A stretch of DNA of 64,000 nt from Diadophis punctatus similis. Its lineage: Eukaryota > Chordata > Lepidosauria > Squamata > Dipsadidae. Shown piece by piece: positions 21,270 to 32,340 of this stretch. Under the pieces are notes generated by a model. That model did not search any database and was not told the origin of the DNA. It saw only the letters and a program-made list of their open reading frames with translations. Numbering within the stretch: position 1 is the first letter of the stretch; each line of letters begins with the position of its first letter. The translations under genes and the position numbers were made by a program. The stretch lies in the NCBI GenBank assembly GCA_023053685.1, contig JALIGW010000014.1:16381590-16445589 (forward strand). The letters run 5' to 3'.

Positions 21270-21396
21270 GCAGGATCCAATCTGGATTGGTCACCGGGAC
21301 CAGAGGTTTAGTCTTCCAAGATGGGCTCCAACACAAATCCGAAAGCTTGGAAAATCAAACCTCTGGTCTCGGTGACCAACCCAGATTGCATCCTGT
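21270..21396. repeat. inverted repeat, 40-bp arms
   Basis: 21270-21309 and 21357-21396 are reverse complements with about four mismatches, around a 47-bp spacer. AATAAAG motifs occur on both sides (about 21260 and 21439), so it may lie within an unrecognised retroelement end. Confidence 0.75.
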
Positions 21397-21622
21397 AACA
21401 TTATCCTGGGACACATATATTTGCCTTCATTCGTGAAAATAAAGTTTGTTCCCAGTTCACCTTTTTGTCTGATTCTTTGCATTGGATTGGCATAGCCCGT
21501 TGCCACCTCTGTAGGCTTCAGAGCAGAAGACTGGATTAGGTCACAAGGTGAGTATGGATATATAGAATTCAAGAGAAGATATTATTCCTCTTGGTTCTAT
21601 ATAGGTGAGGACATATCCAGAG

Positions 21623-21982
21623 CAGAGGTGGGTTCCTGCCGTTTCGGACTGGTTTGCCCGAACTGGTAGTGACCCGCTGGTGATGTCACGATGATGTCAC
21701 AGAACCGGTTCAGTTGGTGCCAGTCCGGGGCGCTGCCATCTTTTTTTTTGAATTTCTTTGAATTTATTTTCTTTGAATTTTTTGAATTTATTTTTTCTTC
21801 TGAGCATGTGCAGAAGCTGAGTTTCCGGCACTGTGCATGTGGTCGGCAACTTGTTTTCGGCTTTTTTTTATTTTTAATTTTTTTTTTGGCACTGTGCATG
21901 CACATGCACGCGCTCAGAAGGCGCAGCCACGCGGTGTGGGAGGAAGTGAACCGGCAGCGAGGTAAGTTAGAACCCACATCTG
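21623..21982. mobile_element. hAT element (CAGGGGTGGGTTC family, A/T-rich subtype), copy 1
   Basis: Ends cagaggtgggttcctgcc and gttagaacccacatctg. It contains TGTGACATCAT-type palindromic sequence (gatgtcacgatgatgtcaca) and CTTCTGAGCATGTGCAGAAG. The reverse-oriented relative is 58925-59385. No target duplication is visible. Confidence 0.7.
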
Positions 21983-21984
21983 GG

Positions 21985-22135
21985 AACCACATATTAGGAA
22001 GGACATCGCCAAACCGAAAGACATCCAAAGGAAAGCAACTCAGATGATAAACTCAGGAAAGAAAAACTTGAGAGGAACAGTTGCAGGCGCTGGGTATGAT
22101 TAGACAGGGGAAGAGAAAACTGTGGGGAGAGATGT
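21985..22135 (+). mobile_element. degraded CR1 fragment
   Basis: AAGCAACTCAGATGATAAA and AACAGTTGCAGGCGCTGGG correspond to the VQ-KAT-MI and RLQEL blocks of CR1 ORF2. Confidence 0.5.
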
Positions 22136-22719
22136 AAAATGCTGTTTTTTATAGAGGCACTAAGTGCACCTCCATTAAATGCAATTCTGTTTAGAAGTAC
22201 CGATGAAAGAAGCAGCACAAGGATCTTCGGTTGAAGTTCAAATTTTCCAAGTTTAATTTTCATCCCAAGTAAAAAATTCCCCCGGAGGATCTGCCAGCAT
22301 TTTGAAATGGAAAATACAAACTTTGATTTACCTCTTGAAGTTAATTCACATTTTGATGAGTGGTAGAAGTTGGGGGAGCTGATTCCTCAGTATTCTTCTG
22401 TTACCTGAAGGTCAGCCTATTCAGAATCTCCCGAGAGATGCCTGCCTTTTCTTCTTCTATCCGGGCTTGAATTTCATAAACAGGAAGTCAAAGGAAGTTC
22501 TCCTTGTGTTCTAATTTAGACTCCCACCAGATTCAGAATCTAATTTTTCCATGTTTTCATTGCTCTGACTTTGGTATTGTCATCCTTTTGAAACAAGAAG
22601 CACCAACTATGAGTATTAATACTACCTTTATTGTAAAGTTACAGTAACAGAATCTTGCAAATCTGAAATTCTGGTTTTCCTTTTCCCTCTCCCCTCCCTG
22701 TATTTCTTCCTCTGCCCTC
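22136..22719. other. unassigned stretch
   Basis: Nothing recognised. Confidence 0.4.
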
Positions 22720-22743
22720 CTCCTCCTCCTCCTCCTCCTCCTC
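22720..22743 (+). repeat. (CCT)n microsatellite, left half
   Basis: About eight CCT units. The array continues at 23063 on the other side of a solo LTR. Confidence 0.9.
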
Positions 22744-23062
22744 TGTCACGCAGTGATTTTATTGCCTGTTATATGTATATGCAGGGAGAAGCATCCCTAT
22801 CTAATATAATGGTTTATTCCTGAGCACGTGATTGATATGTTCTTGTACGCATGTGTGCATTCCATTCTTTCCTTCTGTTCCTGGCTTCCATTGAAGCAAG
22901 ACCTACTTTTATATCAGACATGTAGATTAATGAGGATTTATTGTTTTTGTACAGAAATAAACATTTTTACTTAGACTTTTAAACTGCGGTTTCTTTTCTA
23001 ATGTCTGATGTCCGGGAAAAGATCAAACTTCTCCTTTGTGAGATTAATTATCACCTCTGTCA
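22744..23062 (+). mobile_element. solo LTR, family F copy 2, inside a CCT microsatellite
   Basis: Starts TGTCACG and ends CACCTCTGTCA. It aligns by eye with the minus-strand copies (TTTATTGTTTTTGTAC, AAATAAA, TTTTCTAATGTCTGA, GAGATT-ATT-TCACCT). Flanks are TCCTC on both sides (22739-22743, 23063-23067). The duplication is uninformative within a repeat, but the ends and the split array agree. Confidence 0.85.
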
Positions 23063-23091
23063 TCCTCCTCCTCCTCCTCCTCCTCCTCCCC
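23063..23091 (+). repeat. (CCT)n microsatellite, right half
   Basis: CCT units followed by a C-rich run; continuation of the array at 22720. Confidence 0.9.
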
Positions 23092-23832
23092 CCCTCCCCT
23101 CTCTCTTCAAGATAAATGAAAGGTGAACTTTGGGAGGAGACTTGCTTTCTTCAATCCAAGAAAAATGTACCTTCTCTAATTCTCTGGGTTTAGTCTCTAA
23201 ATCAGAAATTATCTAGTGGCTGAATTCACCTTCCTAGTGAGCCTTGGTGGAATGGAGAAGGCACGTTCTAGAACTGAGCATTAGTTCATCACAGTCCTGG
23301 ATCAAAGAAGTCACCGTAATAACAACTGAAAAGCTTTTCGAACCTAGCGATATGTGCTGCCATTGTGGTTAATGGCCAGTGAAACATTAGCATACTTGCT
23401 GTGGACTGTATAGTTCTCACCAGTTGTGCCAGTGTATAAATGGGGATGCAGGGGAGAGGATTTTTTTTGGGTGGGGGGATCAAAAGCTGAATTCCATTTA
23501 TTCAAACTCCTCAACAGGGGAACATACAAAACCAAAATTAGAAATAATACCTGCAGCATAGAGCAAATCTGACTCTGAGTAAGAGACCATAGTTGGGCCT
23601 ACACCGTGGCAATACAGGTGGTGAAACATCACTGGTTCTCCATCCTTACTGCATCTGCTGATAGCCCCCCCCTGTGCTCTGTTTAGGGTGACCCATTCCC
23701 TATTGGTGGGAATGGCCCGTGGATTGTCTCCAGATAGTGTATTCATACTATCTGGCAGACAATGTCACTCAGATTTGCTCAGAGTTGGACTCCAATTGGG
23801 CAAGTCCTAATGAGTTGCTAGGGAACAGCCTT
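23092..23832. other. unassigned stretch
   Basis: No gene or repeat recognised. A minus frame at 23498-23746 has no known motif. Confidence 0.45.
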
Positions 23833-24180
23833 ATAATAGAATAGAATAGAATAGAATTCTTTATTGGCCAAGTGTGATTGGACACACAAGGAATTTGTCT
23901 TCTTTGGTGCATATGCTCTTAGTGTACATAAAAGAAAAGATACATTTGTCAAGAATGGTTGTCATACGGTTCATGTAAGCAAGCAGGAAACAATCAATGT
24001 TAATATAAATCGTAAGGATACAAGCAACAAGTTACAGTTATACACTCATAAGTGGGAGGAGATGGGTGATAGGAAGGATGAGAAAAACTAATAGTAATAG
24101 TAATGCAGCCTAGTGAATAGTTTGACAGTGGTGAGGGAATTATTTGTTTAGCAGAGTGATGGCGTTCGGGAAAAAACTGT
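23833..24180 (-). mobile_element. LINE 3' end with AATAG tail (snake CR1/L3-type), copy 1
   Basis: Minus strand. The 3' end is AATAAAGAATTCTATTCTAT preceded by CACACTTGGCC. The (ATTCT)n tail is four units. The left part reads GTTTTTTCCCGAACGCCATC on the minus strand, probably the coding end. A second copy is 35568-35848. Confidence 0.7.
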
Positions 24181-24689
24181 TGTCTGAACTGAGTTTGATT
24201 CTGTTATGCCCAAGGAAGAGGGCAAGACCCTTTGGTCTGTTAGTCCAGCCACTGTTTGTAAGATGCTGACCTCCTCACTGGGTTATTAAGGCAACCCTGG
24301 AGGTCCACCATCTCTGGTTGGGTCACAGAAGCCCAGAGACTAGTACTTTCTGCCTGCCTGCTGTCCTCTCCAGCTCTTCTTCCACTCTTTGTCAGCAACC
24401 TTTCCAAAAAACATCCTCACACGTCCTGATCCTCGCTTACAAGGAGTAGTTATTTGTAAATGCAAATGCATTAACAAGCCGGCAAGCGCCCCCATGAAAA
24501 TTTAATGCTGAAGAGACCCTCATCTCCTTCTCTTTAATGGATACTCACCCTATTATGTCTCTGCTTGTATGAGGTATGCTTCCTTTTTGGGAGAACATAA
24601 ATTCAGCTCCTCTGTGAGGAAGAGAGGAAGCTACTGAGCTGGTGGTTCAAGGAAGCCATGTTGAGCTGAAAGCGCCGAAGAGTCTTTCC
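24181..24689. other. unassigned stretch
   Basis: Nothing recognised. Confidence 0.4.
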
Positions 24690-24780
24690 TGCCCTCCTCT
24701 GGCCCTCAGCATCCAGCACTGGCTTCTCCAGTTTCTAGCCTGGTGCTTGAACCACTAGGCCAAACTGCCTCTCTAACAGA
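24690..24780 (-). mobile_element. tRNA-derived SINE head fragment
   Basis: On the minus strand: AGAGGCAGTTTGGCCTAGTG, then GGTTCAAGCACCAGGCTAGA. This matches the 5' region of squamate tRNA SINEs (same type as 26762). Confidence 0.6.
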
Positions 24781-25144
24781 TTTGCAAACAGAAAATCTCT
24801 TGCCTTTCCTAACATTCAGACCAAATTTGCTCTCCTGTCATATCCTGAGCCTTATTATAATCAATGATGATGCAGGTAGTTCTGACTTAATGAACAGAAT
24901 GGGCAGAAATGAGTGGGTATAGGCTGCCTTCCTTCTGCTCCCCATTTGGCTGCTGGTGGGCAGGAAGGAGACTTGTTATTTAGGGCCTCGCCCGCTATAG
25001 GCTTCTCACGCAAAGACTCAAAGAAAGGTCAGAAAGAATATATGGTCATAAAATGCCTGCTTATCACCTGAGAAAGAAGCCAGATGAACCCAGTTTCTGT
25101 TTACAGAATGGAAAATATACTGAACACGAATAACAGATGATTAC
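24781..25144. other. unassigned stretch
   Basis: A short CAGGTAGTTCTGACTTAATG at about 24873 may be the start of the Tigger-like family seen at 59738. Nothing else recognised. Confidence 0.35.
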
Positions 25145-25285
25145 TGTATTTTAGTAAAGTTTCAGAAGTTTTTAAGAGATTGGACAGCCACTTGTCCAAA
25201 ATGGTGTAGGGGTCTCCTGTTTGAGCAGGGGGTTGGACCAGAAGACCTCCAAGGTCCCTTTCAACTATATTATTCTGTTATTCTC
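25145..25285 (+). mobile_element. CR1 3' end fragment
   Basis: FK-RLDSHLSKMV-equivalent codons, then GCAGGGGGTTGGACCAGAAG and a tail with ATTCTGTTATTCT. Confidence 0.85.
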
Positions 25286-25464
25286 TTAAGTGCTACAACT
25301 TGTTCAGAAAGAATAGGAATGGAGGAGCATTACTGCTAAAACATAGACATTTCTATTCAGAAGTCCAAGTGAACATGAAAATCCTGTGGAGAGCGTGTGC
25401 ATTAAAATAAGCGGAGGGATAAATAAAAACAAGATGGTGATGGCTATTATCTATTATCTACCAA

Positions 25465-26200
25465 GGGAGACAGGATAGCAGTCTTCCAATACTTGAGGGG
25501 CTGCCACAGAGAGGTCAAGCTATTCTCCAAAGCACCCGAAGGCCAGGCAAGGAATAATGGATGGAAACTGATCAAGGAGAGATTCAACCTGGAAATAAGG
25601 AGAAATTTTCTGACAGTGAGAACAATCAACCAATGGAACAGAAGTTGCCTTCAGAAGTTGTGGGAACTTCATCCCTGGAAACTTCCAAGAAGAGACTGAG
25701 CCGCCATCTGTCTGAAATGGTGTAGGGCAGTGATGGCGAACCTTTTTTGGTTCGCGTGCCAAAATGGGGGGGAATGTGGGGGATCACGTGTGTGCGTGCC
25801 CACACTCATAATTCCATGCACCCCCGCACATGCACGCATGACCCTCCTGCTCCCAGCATGCAATGGCACGCCCATTTTTTGCTCTTCCCAGGCTCCAGAG
25901 CCTTTCTAGGAGCCTGGGGAGGGCGAAAACGGCCTTCCCCACCCCCTCTGGAGGCTGGAAACAGCCTGTTTCCTGACTCCCAGTGGGCCCAGAAGGCCCG
26001 AAAATCAGCCGGCTGGTGTACACATGCACGCCAGACCTGAGCTCGCGTGCCCACCAATATGGCTCCGCGTGCCACTTGTGGCACCCATGCCATAGGTTCG
26101 CCATCACGGGTGTAGGGTCTCCTGCTTGGGTGGGGGGGTTGGACTAGATGACCTACAAGGTCCCTTCCAACTCTGTTATTCTGTTCTGTTCTATTATCTG
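25465..26200 (+). mobile_element. CR1 LINE 3' part, split by a hAT
   Basis: 25493-25699 is open and encodes the NNGWKLIKERFNLEIRRNFL and TINQWN blocks. A one-base insertion after NQWNR shifts the frame. The 3' end resumes at 26118 after the hAT. The tail is ATTCTGTTCTGTTC. Confidence 0.9.
25728..26109. mobile_element. hAT element (CAGTGATGGCGAACC family), copy 1
   Basis: Ends cagtgatggcgaacctttt and ataggttcgccatcacgg, with a perfect 8-bp duplication GTGTAGGG (25720-25727, 26110-26117) made of CR1 sequence. It is a non-autonomous 382-bp element with GTGCCA/TGGCAC subterminal motifs. Other copies are 60380-60922 and 61644-62046. Confidence 0.95.
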
Positions 26201-26761
26201 TCACCCTCCCGGCCAACAGAAAGAGACAGATAATGCCTTTCAAAAAGTAACAGCAGGTCTTTTAGAGAGGTGATGATAGGAGTCTTCAGTTTGCTTGACA
26301 TCTGTGAGGAGGCAAATGCGATCACGTGGGTGGGTGGGTGGAGGCAGCCAGAACATCCTGACCTTTCCTACTGGCCCCTGGCTTCTTTGGGGGGGGGAGG
26401 CATTTGGGGATCAGCTCCCTTGACTTGATGCTAACTGTAGGAAGACCAGAGGCAATGGAACATAGGAGGAAATGAGCATAGAAGGTGGTGATTGATTCAT
26501 GAGAATAAAAATGTAGCCTAGCCAAATGTTTGGGCTTAAAAAAAGGAATTTGATAAACTCAGAATAAGGCTAAGTATGCGGCCCCTCCCCCATCTGAGAA
26601 GAAGTCAAGAACTTTAAGAGGGGCAGGAATTCCTGAAGGAGAAAGGGAAGCAGCCTTGCCAAGAATTCCGGCGAGGAAGAAAGCAGGCAGCCCAAAGAAG
26701 CCCAAGGGGCCTGTACAAAAAAAATCCAGTGCAGATGTGAAAAGCAAATGGGATCCCAGAG
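26201..26761. other. unassigned stretch
   Basis: No gene or repeat recognised. Confidence 0.45.
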
Positions 26762-26900
26762 ATGTGGCTGTCATGGTTGAGGCACCTGGCTAGAAACCAG
26801 CACCTTGTGAGTTCTAGTCCCACCTTAGGCACAGCACCAGCTGCCCTGTCAGCCCTAGGAGGAAGAAGGCGAGGGGAAAATCCTTCTGACAATCTTCCCA

Positions 26901-26903
<3 letters not shown>
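26762..26903 (+). mobile_element. tRNA-derived SINE adjoining the CT array
   Basis: An A-box-like TGGCTGTCATGGTTGAGGC, then GGCTAGAAACCAGCACC, a B box GAGTTCTAGTCCC, and TTAGGCAC...CAGCCCTAGGAGG. It ends at TTCTGACAATCTTCCC, where the pyrimidine array starts, so the 3' end is missing. This layout is typical of Sauria-type SINEs. Confidence 0.75.
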
Positions 26904-26936
<33 letters not shown>

Positions 26937-28409
26937 TCCCTCCCTCCCTCCCTCCCCTCTCCCTCCCTCCTCTCTCCCTCTCTATCTCCTCTCTCTCCCC
27001 CTCTTTCTCTCTCTCTCCATCTCTTTATCTCTCTCTCCTCTCTCTCTCTCTCTCCCTCTCTCTCTCCCTCTCTCTCTCCTCTCTCCCTCTCTATCTCCTC
27101 TTTCTCCCCATCTTTTTATCTCTTTCTCCCCTCTCTCTCCCCCCCTTTCTCTCTCTCTTCCCCTCTTTCTCTCTCTCCCCATCTCTTTATCTCTCTCTCC
27201 TCTCTCTCTCTCTCCCTCTCTCCCTCTCTCTCCTCTCTCCCTCTCTCTCTCATTCTCTCTCCCTCTCTCTCTCTCCCCCTCTTTCTCTCTCTCTTCCCCT
27301 CTTTCTCTCTCTCCCCATCTCTTTATCTATCTATCTCCTCTCTCTCTCCCTCTCTCTCTCCCTCTCTCTCTCCTCTCTCCCTCTCTATCTCCTCTTTCTC
27401 CCCATCTTTTTATCTCTTTCTCCCCTCTCTCCCCCTCTTTCTCTCTCTCTCCCCCTCTTTCTCTCTCTCCCCATCTCTTTATCTCTCTCTCCTCTCTCTC
27501 TCTCTCCCTCTCTCCCTCTCTCTCCTCTCTCCCTCTCTCTCTCATTCTCTCTCCCTCTCTCTCTCTCCCCCTCTTTCTCTCTCTCTTCCCCTCTTTCTCT
27601 CTCTCCCCATCTCTTTATCTCTTTCTCTCCTCTCTCTCTCTCCCTCTCTCTCCTCTCTCCCTCTCTCTCCTCTCTCTCCCCATCTTTTTATCTCTTTCTC
27701 CCCTCTCTCCCCCTCTTTCTCTCTCTCTCCCCCTCTTTCTCTCTCTCCCCATCTCTTTATCTCTCTCCTCTCTTTCTTTCTCCTCTCTCCCTCCCTCCCT
27801 CTCTCTCTCTCCCCCCCTCTCTCCTCTCTCCCTCTCTATCTCCTCTCTCCCCATCTTTTTATCTCTTTCTCCCCTCTCCCCCTCTCTCTCCATCTCTTTA
27901 TCTCTCTCCTCTCTTTCTTTCTCCTCTCTCCCTCCCTCTCTCTCTCTCCCTCTCTCCTCTCTCCCTCTCTATCTCCTCTCTCTCTCCCTCTCTCTCTCCT
28001 CTCTCCCTCTCTATCTCCTCTCTCTCCCCATCTTTTTATCTCTTTCTCCCCCCTCTCTCCCCCTCTTTCTCTCTCTCTCCCCCTCTTTCTCTCTCTCCCC
28101 ATCTCTTTATCTCTCTCTCCTCTCTCTCTCCCTCTCTCTCTCCCTCTCTCTCTCCTCTCTCCCTCTCTATCTCCTCTCTCTCTCTCCCTCTCTCTCTCCT
28201 CTCTCTCTCTCTCCTCTCTCTCTCTCCCTCTCTCTCTCCTCTCTCCCTCTCTATCTCCTCTCTCTCCCCATCTTTTTATCTCTTTCTCCCCCCTCTCTCC
28301 CCCTCTTTCTCTCTCTCTCCCCCTCTTTCTCTCTCTCCCCATCTCTTTATCTCTCTCTCCTCTCTCTCTCCCTCTCTCTCTCCCTCTCTCTCTCCTCTCT
28401 CCCTCTCTA

Positions 28410-28475
<66 letters not shown>

Positions 28476-30300
28476 CCTCTCTCTCTCCTCTCTCCCTCTC
28501 TATCTCCTCTCTCTCCCCATCTTTTTATCTCTTTCTCCCCCCTCTCTCCCCCTCTTTCTCTCTCTCTCCCCCTCTTTCTCTCTCTCCCCATCTCTTTATC
28601 TCTCTCTCCTCTCTCTCTCCCTCTCTCTCTCCCTCTCTCTCTCCTCTCTCCCTCTCTATCTCCTCTTTCTCCCCATCTTTTTATCTCTTTCTCCCCTCTC
28701 TCTCCCCCCCTTTCTCTCTCTCTTCCCCTCTTTCTCTCTCTCCCCATCTCTTTATCTCTCTCTCCTCTCTCTCTCTCTCCCTCTCTCCCTCTCTCTCCTC
28801 TCTCCCTCTCTCTCTCATTCTCTCTCCCTCTCTCTCTCTCCCCCTCTTTCTCTCTCTCTTCCCCTCTTTCTCTCTCTCCCCATCTCTTTATCTCTTTCTC
28901 TCCTCTCTCTCTCCCTCTCTCTCCTCTCTCCCTCTCTCTCCTCTCTCTCCCCATCTTTTTATCTCTTTCTCCCCTCTCTCCCCCTCTTTCTCTCTCTCTC
29001 CCCCTCTTTCTCTCTCTCCCCATCTCTTTATCTCTCTCCTCTCTTTCTTTCTCCTCTCTCCCTCCCTCCCTCTCTCTCTCTCCCCCTCTCTCTCCTCTCT
29101 CCCTCTCTATCTCCTCTCTCCCCATCTTTTTATCTCTTTCTCCCCTCTCCCCCTCTCTCTCCATCTCTTTATCTCTCTCCTCTCTTTCTTTCTCCTCTCT
29201 CCCTCCCTCTCTCTCTCTCCCTCTCTCCTCTCTCCCTCTCTATCTCCTCTCTCCCCCCATCTTTTTATCTCTTTCTCCCCTCTCTCTCCCCCCTCTCTCC
29301 TCTCTCCCTCTCCTCTCTCCTCTCCTCTCTCCTCTCCTCTCTCTCTCCCCATCTCTTTATCTCTCTCTCCTCTCTCTCCTCTCTCTCCTCTCTCCCTCTC
29401 TCTCCTCTCTCTCTCCCCATCTCTTTATCTCTTTCTCCTCTCTCCCTCCCTCCCTCTCTCTCTCTCCCCCTCTCTCTCCTCTCTCCCTCTCTATCTCCTC
29501 TCTCTCCCCATCTTTTTATCTCTTTCTCCCCTCTCCCCCTCTCTCTCCATCTCTTTATCTCTCTCCTCTCTTTCTTTCTCCTCTCTCCCTCCCTCTCTCT
29601 CTCTCCCTCTCTCCTCTCTCCCTCTCTATCTCCTCTCTCCCCCATCTTTTTATCTCTTTCTCCCCTCTCTCTCCCCCCTCTCTCCTCTCTCCCTCTCCTC
29701 TCTCCTCTCCTCTCTCCTCTCCTCTCTCTCTCCCCATCTCTTTATCTCTCTCTCCTCTCTCTCCTCTCTCTCCTCTCTCCCTCTCTCTCCTCTCTCTCTC
29801 CCCATCTCTTTATCTCTTTCTCCTCTCTCCCTCCCTCCCTCTCTCTCTCCCCCTCTCTCTCCTCTCTCCCTCTCTATCTCCTCTCTCTCCCCATCTTTTT
29901 ATCTCTTTCTCCCCTCTCCCCCTCTCTCTCCATCTCTTTATCTCTCTCCTCTCTTTCTTTCTCCTCTCTCCCTCCCTCTCTCTCTCCCTCTCTCCTCTCT
30001 CCCTCTCTATCTCCTCTCTCCCCCATCTTTTTATCTCTTTCTCCCCTCTCTCTCCCCCCTCTCTCCTCTCTCCCTCTCCTCTCTCCTCTCCTCTCTCCTC
30101 TCCTCTCTCTCTCCCCATCTCTTTATCTCTCTCTCCTCTCTCTCCTCTCTCTCCTCTCTCCCTCTCTCTCCTCTCTCTCTCCCCATCTCTTTATCTCTTT
30201 CTCCTCTCTCCTTCCCTCTCCTCTCTCTCCCCTCTCTTTATCTCTCTCCTCTCTCTCTCCCCCTCTCCCCCTCTCCCTCTTTCTCTGTCCCCCTCCCCCT
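26904..30300 (+). repeat. 3.4-kb pyrimidine (CT-rich) array
   Basis: Nearly uninterrupted C/T on the plus strand, with rare A only in words such as CTATCTCC, CCATCTTTTTATCTC and CTCATTC. The A-containing words recur, giving higher-order units. The 1180-codon plus frame (S, L, P) and the 442-codon minus frame (R, E, G, K) are direct products of the array and are not genes. Confidence 0.97.
29058..30200 (+). repeat. ~385-bp higher-order tandem repeat within the CT array
   Basis: The word CTCCCTCCCTCCCT begins at 29058, 29442 and 29827 (spacings 384 and 385). The internal order of A-containing words repeats each time. About three copies. Confidence 0.85.
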
Positions 30301-30439
30301 CTGAACTCAGGACTGAACAAATTATTTCCTAGAGTATTGAAAAACCTTCTGGTTAGTCTGGCCAAGCCCTCCTTCAGAACCTTGAAGAAGTCATGGAGAA
30401 CCAGGGAAGGGCCAGATGATGGGAAGAGAGCCAACCTCC

Positions 30440-30860
30440 TTTCCTTCAGAATGGAAGATCTCTACAAAGTAGTCAATCTGACATCAGACCTGGGAAAATT
30501 CTAGAGCAGGTCAGAAAGAGTCTGCGAATGCTTGAGAATAACTTGGCAAATCAGCAGTGATTTGTCAAGAACCGGTCTCTTCTGACAAATTGTGTCTCAT
30601 ATTTTGACTTGACCACTTCCTTTAATCAATTGTGGGAGTACCAGAGAAACAGTATACCTGGATTTTAGTGGCATGTTTGACAAACTATTGCAAAATACCT
30701 TGATTAGCAAGCTAGTTAAGTGTGGATTATTAACCACAACCACAGATATATATATATATTTTGCTGGCTCAAAGATCACACAAAAGTGCTGATCAATTGG
30801 AAAGAGGCATCACTTCCACTTTGCGGGAGATGGTGCAGAACAAGACATGGATCTGGACGA
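30440..30860 (+). mobile_element. CR1 LINE reverse-transcriptase remnant
   Basis: Contains degraded blocks corresponding to FVKNRSLLTNCVSYF, a VYLDF-GMFDK-like piece with a stop, LI-KLVKCGL and KVLINWKRAS. Frame broken many times. It starts about 140 bp after the CT array. Confidence 0.75.
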
Positions 30861-31009
30861 TTCTCTCTGAAAATATTTTATTACAAATACAAGTTTTAAA
30901 ATAAAGAACTCTTTATAGGAAGAATATGATTCGGTTTGTTTTTCTTGGGGATTCTTATTTTTACTCTAGGCTGCTCTGTGCTGATTATCTAATTTTACTT
31001 CTATTGACA

Positions 31010-32340
31010 ATAATTTTATTTATTTATTAATAAATTTATATGCCACCCATCTCAACTGGGTAAGTAAAAGCAACAAGACAAAATATTAAAATAATAAATA
31101 TTAACATTAACATTAACAAAGATGGGCAAGGAAGAAATCGAGATGCACAAAGGGGCAGCAGGTGGGGGCTTATCTTAGTCCAGCAACCGCCTCCAGCATG
31201 GAGCATCCCCATTGGGGCCCCAAGCAGCTGGCAGGCCAAGGTCTTCAAGCTCTTTTGGAAGGCCCAAAGGTAAGGTGACCAGATTTTATTTTTTGTAAAG
31301 CGGGACACCATTGACGTGGGGGGGGGGTTTCTAGGGGAGCAAGATGGGAGGGGTCCGTCTCTCTTATCCTGCAGTTTTGTGCACTCCCCCCAAACACCCC
31401 CCCTTCATCGCAGCCAGGGGTGGGTTCCTACCGGCGCAGGCTTACCTGTTCGTCGCCGCAGAGCCGAAGAAGCTGGTGGCGTTCGTGGCGCGGGGCTTCC
31501 CCCGCCCACTTTCCCCGGCCGCCGGGACACCACCATTTGCGTTCTTTTGCCTTCTGCGCATGTGCAAAGCGTTCTGCTTGCACAGAGGGCAAAAGAACGC
31601 AAATGGCGGCGTCCTGGCGGCCGGGGAAAGCAGGCTGGGGAAGCCCCGCGCTGCGAACGCCACCAGCTTCTTCGGCTCTGTGGCGACGAACAGGCAAAAC
31701 CGCCACTGCCCCTCTCACTGCCCTCCCTCCCCGCCTGGCAGGAGGAGGCAGGCGAGGCAGGAGGCAGAGGGGTGTGCAGGGCAAATTCAAATTAAAAAAG
31801 TGGGACTTTTTTGAAACGCCACGGGACGCGGGACAAATTATTAAAAAGCGGGACTGTCCCGCCAAAAGCGGGACGTCTAGTCACCTTACCCAAAGGGTGG
31901 GTGCGGAGCCCACCTTCGAGGGGCGCAATGTTCCAAAGGGGGGGCAGTGGCAGAAAAGGCTCTTCTGGACCCCACCAACTGAAATTCCTTGATTGACAGG
32001 ATCTGCCACAAGCCCCTTTTGCTGGCATGGGTGGGGCAGGCCAGTCCTGCTGGAGTGAATGGCTGCTCATATATCCTGGACTCATACCATGAAAGGAAGG
32101 CTTTACATTTAAACCCTTTGAATTGGACCTGGAAGCAAGCCAGCAACCTGTGCAGCTCACGCAACAGGTGTGTAACATGGGCCATCCTAGGAGCTCCAAG
32201 AATTGTCGGCATGGCTGCGTTCTATGCCAGCTGTAACTTCTGGAATCTCTTCCAAGGGCAGCCCCATGCAGAATGCATTGCAATAGTCCAGACGTGAGAT
32301 GACCAGGGTAGTGCTGAGTGACTGAGTGCTCAGTCTTACT
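31010..32340 (-). mobile_element. older L2-like LINE, split by a hAT-like element
   Basis: Minus strand. The 3' tail is at 31010-31060 (complement of the hairpin plus AATAAAT). 31070-31270 and 31889-32330 carry the body, with the minus frame 32187-32387 keeping VISRLDYCNAFCMGLP of ORF2. Many stops. Interrupted at 31271-31888. Confidence 0.8.
31271..31888. mobile_element. hAT-like element (TAAGGTGACCAGA family), copy 1
   Basis: Ends taaggtgaccaga and tctagtcacctta, with a perfect 8-bp duplication CCCAAAGG (31263-31270, 31889-31896). Subterminal GCGGGAC motifs recur. It holds a large palindrome (GCCGAAGAAGCTGGTGGCGTTC and complement) around the shared fold-back core at 31529-31613, and the left end of another element (caggggtgggttcctaccgg) at about 31416. 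Overlapping frames in all phases are foldback artefacts. Confidence 0.92.

Noticed and set aside
26762..30304. 1180-codon plus frame rich in S, L and P, and a 442-codon minus frame rich in R, E and G
   Set aside because: Both are translations of a C/T-only tandem array. Absence of stops follows from the lack of A and G, not from coding.
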